NCBI GenBank assembly: GCA_050260055.1
Contig: JBLNBO010000016.1
Coordinates: 1 to 64,000, forward strand
Direction: 5' to 3'
Length of the DNA: 64,000 bases
Origin: JBLMYQ01 sp050260055
GTDB lineage: Bacteria > Bacillota > Clostridia > Acetivibrionales > UBA4821
A program made the translations under genes and the position numbers. Positions within the stretch are counted from its first letter, which is position 1, and each line of letters opens with the position of its first letter. This document shows positions 33,507 through 41,528 of this stretch, piece by piece. The notes under the pieces are model-generated. The model did not search any database. It saw only the letters and a program-made list of their open reading frames with translations, and was not told where the DNA came from.

Positions 33507-34235
33507 ATGTGGGCTGTATTTAAACGAGAGGTAACTTCATTCTTCTTTTCTTCGATAGCGTATGTTTACCTTGGCATATTTGTATTTCTATCAGGTTTTT
33601 TCTTTGTTATGTCCATTATTCCACAATCACCGGATCTTATGCCGGTTGTTAATTATGCAGATACGCTTAGCACAATGACATTTACTCTGTTGTTTGTTAT
33701 TCCAATTCTAACAATGAGATTGATGTCTGAAGAAAGAAAAAATGGAACTGATTTGCTTCTTTTAACTTCGCCGATAAGCCTTACAGGTATAGTAGCAGGC
33801 AAATATCTTGCGGCAGTTTTTGAGTTTTTGGTTGGACTGATTATTACTTTGATATACCCTATTATTCTTGCTTTCTTTTCAAAAATTGATGTCAGTGTAA
33901 TATTTACTGGCTATGTTGGATATTTTCTTGTGGGTTCTGCATTCATTGCAATAGGGCTTTTTGCATCTACTCTTTCAAAAAACCAAATTACGTCTGCAAT
34001 ATTGAGCTTTGGATTCTTGCTGATTCTTTGGGTATGGCAAGCTGCAAAAGCATTATTGAACCTCTCGGAAAATTCACAAAAAATTATAGATAGCTTTTCA
34101 GTATTACAAAAATATGATGAATTTTCAGCCGGACTTTTAGATATTGGCGCAGTAATATTCTTTATTAGCATGATTGTACTTTTTCTGTTCCTGACATTAA
34201 GAACCATTGAAAAAAGACGCTGGAGTGAGGGGTGA
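33507..34235 (+). CDS. ABC-2 type permease (GldF-like)
   Basis: This 242-residue membrane subunit has six hydrophobic segments and the GldF-like opening MWAVFKREVTSFFFSS. RLMSEERKNGTDLLLLTSP is the conserved cytoplasmic loop of this permease group. It follows the ATPase by 1 bp. In Bacteroidetes GldA-F-G was linked to gliding, but similar sets are widespread in non-gliding bacteria, so the name does not imply gliding here. Confidence 0.92.
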   Translation: MWAVFKREVTSFFFSSIAYVYLGIFVFLSGFFFVMSIIPQSPDLMPVVNYADTLSTMTFTLLFVIPILTMRLMSEERKNGTDLLLLTSPISLTGIVAGKYLAAVFEFLVGLIITLIYPIILAFFSKIDVSVIFTGYVGYFLVGSAFIAIGLFASTLSKNQITSAILSFGFLLILWVWQAAKALLNLSENSQKIIDSFSVLQKYDEFSAGLLDIGAVIFFISMIVLFLFLTLRTIEKRRWSEG

Positions 34236-34241
34236 TGCAAA

Positions 34242-35657
34242 ATGGATAAGAAAAAAATATGGAAGTATAGTTCTTATGCTTTTTTAATGACCATAGTTGT
34301 TTTAGCAATATTTATTTTTATAGCATTATTAATGACAAAGGTTGACTGGAAGGTTGATATGACCCAAAGCAAGATATATTCGCTTTCTAATGATACGAAA
34401 AATGCTCTTTCTAGCCTAAAAGAAGATATTAAAGTGTCGGTCTTCTATATTAAAGGTAGAGAAGATCAAAGGGTACACAGACTTCTTAATACTTATAAAA
34501 AATATAGCAATAGATTAAAAATAGAGTATATTGATGTGCTAAAAAACCCTGACAAAGTCAAAAAATACAGCGATGTCTATCTTGATTATAATTATGATGC
34601 TTATCCAGTTTCTGTAGTTTTTGAAACAACAAAAGCTGTAAAAGTTATAAACCATGTTGATATGTTAGCCTCATCATATGGGCAGGAAGAATTTCAGGGA
34701 GAACAAAAGTTTACTAATGCAATACGCTTCTTAACACTTGAGAAGATTCCAAACATATATTATTTGCAGGGACATCGCGAACCTTCTTTTGATAGCTTTG
34801 CTGTCCAGACTTCGGTTTTAAAAAAGGAAAACTATAATGTTACCGCATTAAACCTGTTAACAGAAAAAACAATTCCAAAGGATGCAGATATAATTCTCGA
34901 TGTTTCGCCCCAAATAGGTTTTGCTCCTGAGGAAATTACCGAAATTAAGAGATACTTGAATAATGGGGGCAGGGGAGTTTTCTTTATTGACCCTCCTACA
35001 GAAAGCAAACAAGATATTGCCAAGCTTAAAGATATGTTTAAAGATTTCGGGATTGATATTCTTGATTATATTGCTATAGAAGGTACTGCAAATAGATATT
35101 ATCAGAATCAGGTTTGGACAGTCCCAGAAATCCAGCAGCACGCAATAAATGAGCCGATAATTTCTGCAGGACTGAATATTCTTGTTCCTTACTCAAGAGG
35201 CATTAAAATTGCAAGTAAGAATGGATATACTGTTGAATCATTGCTTAAGACATCTCTGAATTCTTGGGGAAAAGCTGAAATAAAAGAAAACAAATTTGAT
35301 AAAACTGCTTCTGATATTGCTGGTCCGCTTAATCTAGCGGTTGTTTCAAGCAAAGAAATAAAAGATAGTGCAGGCAATAAGACGGGAGAAGCCAGAATTT
35401 TTGTTTCTGGTTCGAGCAGTATGGTAAATGAGAGGATTCTAGAGAATCCGGGCAATTATGACTTCTTTTTAAACATTTTCGGATGGGAAAAGGGCAAAGA
35501 AAATGAAATAACAATAAGACCAAAGCCAACCCTTTACTCGCCTTTGAGAATGAATAACACGCAAAGAATAATAACTATAATTTCTGTTTTAATCTTTATT
35601 CCAGGAGCGATTGTTGTTAGTGGATTGCTTATGTGGACAAGGAGGAAACATCTGTGA
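34242..35657 (+). CDS. GldG-family ABC transporter auxiliary protein
   Basis: The 471-residue protein has one N-terminal membrane helix (about 9-33), a large extracytoplasmic domain of the ABC-transporter auxiliary type, and a C-terminal helix (about 445-466) followed by RRKHL. DMTQSKIYSLSNDTKNAL and YYLQGHREPSFD are GldG-family features. It probably forms part of the transporter or reads substrate outside the membrane. The next gene starts within its last codons (GTG at 35654, GTGA overlap). Confidence 0.9.
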   Translation: MDKKKIWKYSSYAFLMTIVVLAIFIFIALLMTKVDWKVDMTQSKIYSLSNDTKNALSSLKEDIKVSVFYIKGREDQRVHRLLNTYKKYSNRLKIEYIDVLKNPDKVKKYSDVYLDYNYDAYPVSVVFETTKAVKVINHVDMLASSYGQEEFQGEQKFTNAIRFLTLEKIPNIYYLQGHREPSFDSFAVQTSVLKKENYNVTALNLLTEKTIPKDADIILDVSPQIGFAPEEITEIKRYLNNGGRGVFFIDPPTESKQDIAKLKDMFKDFGIDILDYIAIEGTANRYYQNQVWTVPEIQQHAINEPIISAGLNILVPYSRGIKIASKNGYTVESLLKTSLNSWGKAEIKENKFDKTASDIAGPLNLAVVSSKEIKDSAGNKTGEARIFVSGSSSMVNERILENPGNYDFFLNIFGWEKGKENEITIRPKPTLYSPLRMNNTQRIITIISVLIFIPGAIVVSGLLMWTRRKHL

Positions 35658-36604
35658 AATTCTACAGAAATTTAATAATCCTTTCTGTTGTTCTGTTGGC
35701 TTTGGTAATCACATATGCATTTCTGCCGAAGAAAGATGAAACAGAGAAAGAGCTTGGTACTCCTAACAGCAATTTAACAATAAAAACCTTTAAAAATGAA
35801 GATGTAAAGGAAATATCCTTGAAAAACTTTAGTGGTACAATTGTACTTACTAAAATAGGCAAGGATTGGAAGATGACCAGGCCAAGGGATTATCAGCTAG
35901 ACAATGTATATGTAACAAGCTTTACTAAGAATATATTTAATTTTAAAGCAATGGATATTATTGATGAAAAGCCTTCTGATTTATCCATATATGGACTGAA
36001 TTCTCCAGATGCAGTTCTTACTGTAAAAACAAAAAATGGAACATCCACTAACTTTAAACTTGGCACTAAGCTTCCTACAGAGAATGGATATTATTTAATG
36101 ACTTCGGACAGCGCAGTGGTTTACAGCATTAATAATTTTTCTGCCGGAGACTTATTAAGAACCACAGGAGAGTTCAGAGATAAAACAATCTTTGCTTTTA
36201 ATAAGAAGGATGTTGCATATCTTGCAATAAGCCAAAAAGGGAAAGTCCTGTTCAGATTTAATAAAAATAAGAATAATTGGGATGTCGTCAATGATGTTAA
36301 TAAGATTGCAGTAGCCGGAGATAAAAAGAAAATTGAAAATATAATAGACAAACTGTCTTCTTTAAAAATAAAAGAATTCCTCAATCCAATAACTGTTGAC
36401 AAAGAAGAAGTAATTGGCAGTAGTGTCAGCTATACTATTACAATAGGAATTGATAAAAAACCCGAGCTAAAACTGATTGTTGGGAAAGATAAGGATGAAG
36501 CCAGCACATATGCTGAAAAAGAAAGCTTAGATGAAGTATTTGCTTTGTATAAAGGGGATGTAGATTTTGTGCATAGTAAGGCTGAAGAATTTATGAAAAA
36601 ATAG
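35654..36604 (+). CDS. DUF4340 membrane-anchored protein
   Basis: The 316-residue protein has an N-terminal anchor (about 5-23) and an extracellular beta-rich DUF4340 region with two similar halves (KEISLKNFSGTIVLTK, then WKMTRPRDY and LSIYGLNSPDAVLTV). DUF4340 genes regularly accompany GldA/F/G-like transporters. GTG 35654 is preferred because GGAGG ends 8 nt before it; the longer frame from 35633 lies inside the upstream gene. The function is unknown beyond association with the transporter. Confidence 0.88.
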   Translation: MKFYRNLIILSVVLLALVITYAFLPKKDETEKELGTPNSNLTIKTFKNEDVKEISLKNFSGTIVLTKIGKDWKMTRPRDYQLDNVYVTSFTKNIFNFKAMDIIDEKPSDLSIYGLNSPDAVLTVKTKNGTSTNFKLGTKLPTENGYYLMTSDSAVVYSINNFSAGDLLRTTGEFRDKTIFAFNKKDVAYLAISQKGKVLFRFNKNKNNWDVVNDVNKIAVAGDKKKIENIIDKLSSLKIKEFLNPITVDKEEVIGSSVSYTITIGIDKKPELKLIVGKDKDEASTYAEKESLDEVFALYKGDVDFVHSKAEEFMKK

Positions 36605-36617
36605 ATTTTCATAAAGC

Positions 36618-36742
36618 CAATCACCCTATCATAAAAATAAAGAGATATATACTTGATAATGTTGACATCTTATGAAATGAGTAAACGGTTTTTATTTTCA
36701 CTTATACATTATCAGTTGTCAATTGAATTTTCAGGGTGATTG
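36618..36742 (+). promoter_or_regulatory. Nested inverted repeats before the YkvI-like gene
   Basis: The outer arms CAATCACCCT (36618-36627) and AGGGTGATTG (36733-36742) are perfect complements, and the right arm contains the presumed ribosome site. The inner arms TGATAATGT (36654-36662) and ACATTATCA (36706-36714) pair 9 bp. Folding in RNA would hide the ribosome site. The left arm lies 13 nt after the DUF4340 stop. Confidence 0.5.
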
Positions 36743-36743
36743 A

Positions 36744-37817
36744 ATGGATATAAGCGTTAAAAACAGCCTTAAAATTGCTTGTATAATAATTAGTACTGTT
36801 ACAGGAGCGGGATTTGCTTCGGGACAGGAAATTCTGCAGTTCTTTACAGTGTTTCGGCATGGGGGCTTCAAAGGAATTCTTCTTGCCGGAATACTGTTTT
36901 TTATTGTTTGTTATTCGGTATTAAATTATATTTATACCCGAAAAATCGATGGATACTCAAATTATATAAATGCTTTAACTGGCAAATATACAGGATACAT
37001 AATTGAATTTATTGTAATGCTTTTTCTGCTTTCTGGATTTTTTATAATGATTGCTGGCGCAGGGGCTTTCTTTAGTGAGTTTTTCGGCATCAAGGCAATT
37101 TATGGGGCTTCACTCCTTTCAGGCTTGAGCTGTATTGTTTTTCTTTTCGATATTAAAGGGCTGGTTAATGTAAATACTGTTATAGCCCCTGTGCTGATTG
37201 TTGGAATTTTCATGATAGGTATATATATTGGAGCTTTTACAGATTCGGCGGCTGTATTTGCGTATCAAAGGAAGCTTGTAAATGATTGGCTTTCTTCTTC
37301 AATTGTTTATGTCTGCTATAATAGCATACTGCTAATTGCAATCCTATCAAATCTCCGGGCATATCTAGATTCAAAGAAAACTATCTTTTTTGGAGTTTTA
37401 TTCGGAGTTGGTATTTTAATAGTAATGGCATTAGTGATGTACTTCATAACCAATAGCTTTTACAGCTTTGCATTGAATTATCAGATGCCGGTGATAAATA
37501 TTATCAAAGAGCTTCAACTGCCTGCCGGATGGGCATACGGAATTGTTTTACTTTGTGCAATGTTTTCCTCTTCTGTCACTTCAGGTTTTTGCTTCTTAAA
37601 TAGAATTTCTGACTTAATCCCTTTAGGACAAAAAATTAATGCCGTAATAATCTGTTTACTAGCCCTGCCTTTGTCAGTTATTAGTTTTTCGGGAATGATT
37701 GGCTGGCTTTACCCTGTTTTTGGTTATTTAGGCCTTTTCCAGGTAATAGTTGCAATTTTCGGGGGGCTATCTACCAAGGTATATTATCTCTCTTTCAAAG
37801 ATAGGCGACAGGGGTGA
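36744..37817 (+). CDS. YkvI-family membrane protein (LeuT-fold-like transporter)
   Basis: This 357-residue polytopic membrane protein has about ten helices. The first helix, SLKIACIIISTVTGAGFASG, contains the GAGFASGQE motif of the YkvI family, related to amino-acid/sodium symporters. No soluble domains are visible. The function is not established for the family. It may have its own regulation given the nested inverted repeats upstream. Confidence 0.87.
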   Translation: MDISVKNSLKIACIIISTVTGAGFASGQEILQFFTVFRHGGFKGILLAGILFFIVCYSVLNYIYTRKIDGYSNYINALTGKYTGYIIEFIVMLFLLSGFFIMIAGAGAFFSEFFGIKAIYGASLLSGLSCIVFLFDIKGLVNVNTVIAPVLIVGIFMIGIYIGAFTDSAAVFAYQRKLVNDWLSSSIVYVCYNSILLIAILSNLRAYLDSKKTIFFGVLFGVGILIVMALVMYFITNSFYSFALNYQMPVINIIKELQLPAGWAYGIVLLCAMFSSSVTSGFCFLNRISDLIPLGQKINAVIICLLALPLSVISFSGMIGWLYPVFGYLGLFQVIVAIFGGLSTKVYYLSFKDRRQG

Positions 37818-37899
37818 GTTGATACTTGGAGATTTTAATTTATTATGTTAAAATGTAAATATCATATTGGGTTGTAATAAATTATCCTGGGAGGACACA

Positions 37900-39081
37900 G
37901 TGAGGTCTAATAGGGAGTTGAATGATAAATATTCTGATAAAGAAAAGAAGGGCAGTTCTAGAGGATTAATGGAATTTGCTGTCCTTTTTATTATTGTTTT
38001 AATATGCGGAGCTTTGTTGGTATATTTAAATGGCGGAAACTCAGACTGGAAAAGCATATTAAATTCGGTTAAGAAAAAACTCATGAATACTAATTCTACA
38101 AGCATTTCTTCAATTCAGATTGAACTAGGTGGAAAAACTACATATTTACCATATAAATCAGGTATGGTTTGCATTAATACAAATGGGATAAAATATTTCA
38201 ATTTACAGGGAAAAGAAGAATGGAAAGACCAAAGATCACTAGGTAATCCCTTAGTGAAAGCGACAGAGAAATACCTGCTTATCGGCGATACCATTTCAAA
38301 AATGCTCTATTTGTTTAATGGGAAGAATCTATTGTGGGAAAAGACCATTGATGGAGATATCACAGCTATTTCTGTTAATGAAAAAGGATATACTGGCGTA
38401 ATTTATAAAGGCAGCCAGAGCAAGCTTGTTGTCGAGGTGTATGATGTCCGCGGAGCCAAGAGAATGAGCAGATATTATTCAAGCAATTATGCTGTCGATT
38501 TGCAGGTTTCTCCCGATAACAAGTATACTGCAATTGGCGAAATGGATATAGGTGGATTGAAAGTTTCAGCAGGGGTAGGGATTATACCTATTGGAACAGA
38601 ACTGTATTCAAGCTTTTTCGAGGAAGGCTCGGTATTTGCCAATTTAAGCTATATTGGTAAGGAACTGATACTTGTACTAGATGATAAAATATTGAATGTC
38701 AAGCCTGATGGAAGTAAAACTACCGTTAATGAGCTTCCAAAAGGACAGGTTACAAGTGTAGATACTGGAGGAGGAAAAAACATTGTAATTATTGAAAAAA
38801 CCAATAAATTTCTCAATTCAGCAAACAGCCTTAAAATTTTTAATACACGCGGTAAGCAAATTGGAACATATGAAGTACCTGGAATGGCGTTAAATATTGA
38901 TTCTTATCGAGATATAATTGCTGTGAATTCAGGTGACAAAGTAATATTTTTAAATTCTTCAGGAGGTGAAATAAGCCGCTTTAAGCCTAAGAAGGATGTG
39001 CAGGAAGTAAAGCTTTTCTTTGATGGCAGTCATGCGGCAGTAATGTATCCTGATCGTGTTGATATAGTAAATGTTTATTAA
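37900..39081 (+). CDS. DUF5711 membrane-anchored beta-propeller-like protein
   Basis: The 393-residue protein has a charged cytoplasmic N-terminus (about 1-30), one membrane helix (EFAVLFIIVLICGALLVYL) and an extracellular domain of repeated beta blades (YLPYKSGMVCINTNG, LQVSPDNKYTAIG, NIDSYRDIIAVNSG). The blade pattern resembles a WD40-like propeller, as in DUF5711 proteins of clostridia. GTG 37900 follows TGGGAGG at 37888-37894; the TTG at 37867 lacks a site. The role is unknown, perhaps cell-envelope sensing or a scaffold. Confidence 0.82.
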   Translation: MRSNRELNDKYSDKEKKGSSRGLMEFAVLFIIVLICGALLVYLNGGNSDWKSILNSVKKKLMNTNSTSISSIQIELGGKTTYLPYKSGMVCINTNGIKYFNLQGKEEWKDQRSLGNPLVKATEKYLLIGDTISKMLYLFNGKNLLWEKTIDGDITAISVNEKGYTGVIYKGSQSKLVVEVYDVRGAKRMSRYYSSNYAVDLQVSPDNKYTAIGEMDIGGLKVSAGVGIIPIGTELYSSFFEEGSVFANLSYIGKELILVLDDKILNVKPDGSKTTVNELPKGQVTSVDTGGGKNIVIIEKTNKFLNSANSLKIFNTRGKQIGTYEVPGMALNIDSYRDIIAVNSGDKVIFLNSSGGEISRFKPKKDVQEVKLFFDGSHAAVMYPDRVDIVNVY

Positions 39082-39120
39082 CTTCTTACCCAAAAGACCA
39101 GTTAGAAAAACTATATTATT

Positions 39121-39176
39121 CCCTCGCCGATTATATTGAAAAGGAAGAAAATATGGGTGAGGGTATTCTTTTCAAT
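39121..39176. repeat. CCCTC hairpin (family member 2) with crossing second stem
   Basis: CCCTCGCC (39121-39128) pairs with GGTGAGGG (39156-39163) with one G-T pair, while ATTGAAAA (39135-39142) pairs with TTTTCAAT (39169-39176). The two stems cross, giving pseudoknot topology. It lies between the DUF5711 and cvpA genes. The stem resembles those at 19058 and 46013. Confidence 0.4.
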
Positions 39177-39244
39177 AGAGGAGAATAATAATTATTTTAA
39201 CAGCTGCAAATTTATATTTTAAACTACGAAAGGGATGATAAATT

Positions 39245-39934
39245 ATGAATTGGATTGATTTTGCAGTAATCGGAGTTATTGCTGCTTTTGCCCTGTTTGG
39301 ATACACGAGAGGATTTGTTTTTTCAGTTTTTAAAGTTGCATCTTTTTTTGTTTCAGCATTTCTATCAATTTTAGCTTATCCTTATGTTTCAAAATTTCTG
39401 ATTTCAGTAGTGCATCTTGATAAAACTATGAATGGAATGATTAGTGAAAATCTTAAAAAGATTATTACTCCAGAACAGATGGCAAAGCCTAATCCTATTA
39501 CGGACATTGTTCAATCATGGAGTCTGCCAAAACCAATTGAAGAAATGGTAATGAATGGGGCTACAGTTCAGGTTGGGCAGATGAAGCAAAGTATTGTTGA
39601 AACTATTAGTGCAAGTTTATCTGTAGCAGCGGTGAATATTATAAGTATGATACTTGTCTTTGCAATCGTAAGTATTGCCCTGATTTTTGCAAGAAGCATA
39701 CTGGAAGGAATTGCAAAACTTCCGATTCTTGCGCAATTTAACCGTGTGGGCGGATTGGCTTTTGGAGTTATTGAAGGATTACTTATTATATATATTGGTT
39801 TTGCTATATTACCGATTTTTTCTTCTTCAAAAGATATGCAAAATGTCTTTTCTGCAATAAACACATCTCTTATAGCAAAACAGATGTATGCAAATAATCT
39901 TCTTCTTTTATGGGCATTTGGCGGAAAAAAATAA
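39245..39934 (+). CDS. CvpA-family membrane protein
   Basis: The 229-residue protein opens NWIDFAVIGVIAAFALFGYTRGFVFSV split over the first two helices, typical of CvpA (colicin V production) proteins. Four hydrophobic segments are present; the third to fourth include ARSILEGIAKLPILAQFNRVGG, a conserved CvpA stretch. CvpA has been linked to envelope homeostasis in other bacteria; nothing here defines a partner. The AAAGGGATG ribosome site is adequate. Confidence 0.88.
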   Translation: MNWIDFAVIGVIAAFALFGYTRGFVFSVFKVASFFVSAFLSILAYPYVSKFLISVVHLDKTMNGMISENLKKIITPEQMAKPNPITDIVQSWSLPKPIEEMVMNGATVQVGQMKQSIVETISASLSVAAVNIISMILVFAIVSIALIFARSILEGIAKLPILAQFNRVGGLAFGVIEGLLIIYIGFAILPIFSSSKDMQNVFSAINTSLIAKQMYANNLLLLWAFGGKK

Positions 39935-39962
39935 ATTATTTATAGGCGGCTGAGGAAATCAA

Positions 39963-40802
39963 ATGAATACTCCAATTCCAAAAGTAGCTGCAGTGCATGA
40001 TATATCCGGATTCGGAAGAGCAGCACTAACTGTCGTGATACCAATATTATCAACAATGGGGATTCAAGTCTGCCCGATACCAACCGCGGTATTGTCAACA
40101 CATACCGGTGGGTTTGGGGCATGCAAAATTATTGACCTTACTACTCATATTAAAGAATATCTTGAACACTGGTCTAAGATTGGACTTGAATTCGAAGCTG
40201 TTTACAGCGGGTATTTGGGCTCGGAGCAGCAGATTGAGATAATTAGTGATTATATTTTAAAGACAAAAAATAATAAACGGCTGGTAGTTATTGATCCTGT
40301 CTTTGGAGACAACGGAGTTTTATATCATTCAATAAATGAGAAAATGGTTGAAAAAATGAGAGAGTATATTAAATTGGCTGATATTATAACTCCAAATTTT
40401 ACTGAGGCCGCATTTTTGCTAGGCAAAAATTATGATTGCAAAATTAAAGAGCAAGAATTAAAAGAATGGCTGGTACAATTATCAGAAAAAGGCCCTGAAA
40501 CAGTTGTTATTACCAGTGCTCCGGATTCTGAACATAAAAAAGGCACATATGTTATTGCATATAATAAAAGGGATAATTGCTTTTGGACGGTAAAGTATAA
40601 TTATATGCCGATAAATTTTCCCGGAACCGGAGATATCTTTACCAGTGTTTTGCTGGGGAGCATTCTACAGGGAAATGATCTTCCTGCTGCGCTGAATAGG
40701 GCTGTTAAGTTTGTATCATCAGCCATTAAGGCTAGCCTTGAGTATAGTTATCCTGAAAGAGAAGGAGTGCTGCTGGAAAAAGTTCTTCACAGCCTGTTAT
40801 AA
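39963..40802 (+). CDS. Pyridoxamine/pyridoxal kinase
   Basis: The 279-residue PfkB-type kinase phosphorylates B6 vitamers. The N-terminus VAAVHDISGFGRAALTVVIP and VLSTHTGGFG are typical of the pyridoxamine-kinase group, and the ATP/catalytic motif NFPGTGDIFTSVLLGS has the catalytic Asp in GTGD. VIDPVFGDNG is also conserved. Many PLP enzymes in the glycan island depend on this cofactor, but no regulatory link is visible. An 11-bp terminator follows at 40854. Confidence 0.93.
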   Translation: MNTPIPKVAAVHDISGFGRAALTVVIPILSTMGIQVCPIPTAVLSTHTGGFGACKIIDLTTHIKEYLEHWSKIGLEFEAVYSGYLGSEQQIEIISDYILKTKNNKRLVVIDPVFGDNGVLYHSINEKMVEKMREYIKLADIITPNFTEAAFLLGKNYDCKIKEQELKEWLVQLSEKGPETVVITSAPDSEHKKGTYVIAYNKRDNCFWTVKYNYMPINFPGTGDIFTSVLLGSILQGNDLPAALNRAVKFVSSAIKASLEYSYPEREGVLLEKVLHSLL

Positions 40803-40853
40803 GCAATATCGCTAAAAATTAAAAGAATAAAATCATATGAAGATAGTGAGACC

Positions 40854-40890
40854 AAAAGTAAGTATATTATGCAAAGTACTTACTTTTTTT
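40854..40890 (+). terminator. Intrinsic terminator after pyridoxamine kinase
   Basis: AAAAGTAAGTA (40854-40864) pairs with TACTTACTTTT (40877-40887) over 11 bp, and the T-run continues to 40890. The loop is 12 nt. Confidence 0.85.
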
Positions 40891-40956
40891 GTTTGATTTT
40901 TTTTAGGAATAAAATTTTGCCGGAAGAAGAGAATAATAGCAAAAGGAGGGGATTGT

Positions 40957-41499
40957 TTGAAAAAGTACAAAATAATCGCAGTATTTATAATTGCTATTGC
41001 AGTTTGTTTTGCTATCCATAATCTAACTGTGGAAAACTGGAATATTGTATCCACAAAAGAAAGCCTTTTTAGGAGATATGATCGTAGTAACGGAATCCTA
41101 CAAACATTTAAGGAAGCTTTTGCGGCAAAAACTACTTCGAAAAGTGATATGGCAAGCCTTATAGCAAGAGCAATAAACGGAGAAGCAAGAGGGGAACCGT
41201 ATACCGGACAGGTTGCAGTTGGGGCAGTAATACTTAATCGGACCGAGGATGCAAAATTCCCTAAAACAATTCCGGGAGTTATATATCAGCCGGGAGCATT
41301 TACAGCGGTATCTGATGGACAAATAAATCTGCCTATATCCTCATCTAATATGGCTTATAAAGCGGCGAGAGATGCTTTAAACGGATGGGATCCAACAAGC
41401 GGCTGTATTTATTATTTTAACCCTTCAACAGCAACAAGCAAATGGATTTGGGGGAGGCCGCAGGTTACGAGAATAGGGAAGCATATATTTGCAAAATAG
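40957..41499 (+). CDS. SleB-like spore cortex-lytic enzyme, short form
   Basis: The 180-residue protein has an N-terminal membrane helix (about 4-21) and a C-terminal hydrolase domain (about 65-180). The catalytic Glu is probably Glu76 in INGEARGEPYTG, with GAVILNR and SGCIYYFNPSTATSKWIWG typical of SleB/CwlJ. The usual N-terminal peptidoglycan-binding repeats of SleB are absent. The ypeB gene follows, the classic sleB-ypeB pair needed for cortex breakdown at germination. The start is TTG 40957 behind AAAAGGAGGGG. No sporulation-sigma-G promoter could be confirmed by eye. Confidence 0.9.
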   Translation: MKKYKIIAVFIIAIAVCFAIHNLTVENWNIVSTKESLFRRYDRSNGILQTFKEAFAAKTTSKSDMASLIARAINGEARGEPYTGQVAVGAVILNRTEDAKFPKTIPGVIYQPGAFTAVSDGQINLPISSSNMAYKAARDALNGWDPTSGCIYYFNPSTATSKWIWGRPQVTRIGKHIFAK

Positions 41500-41528
41500 A
41501 TTACTATAAACGAAAGGAATGATAATAT

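Noticed and set aside
36618..36742. MITE-like mobile element with 10-bp terminal repeats
   Set aside because: There is no target duplication and no second copy in the window; a leader structure explains the position over the ribosome site better, so it is kept only as a regulatory candidate.
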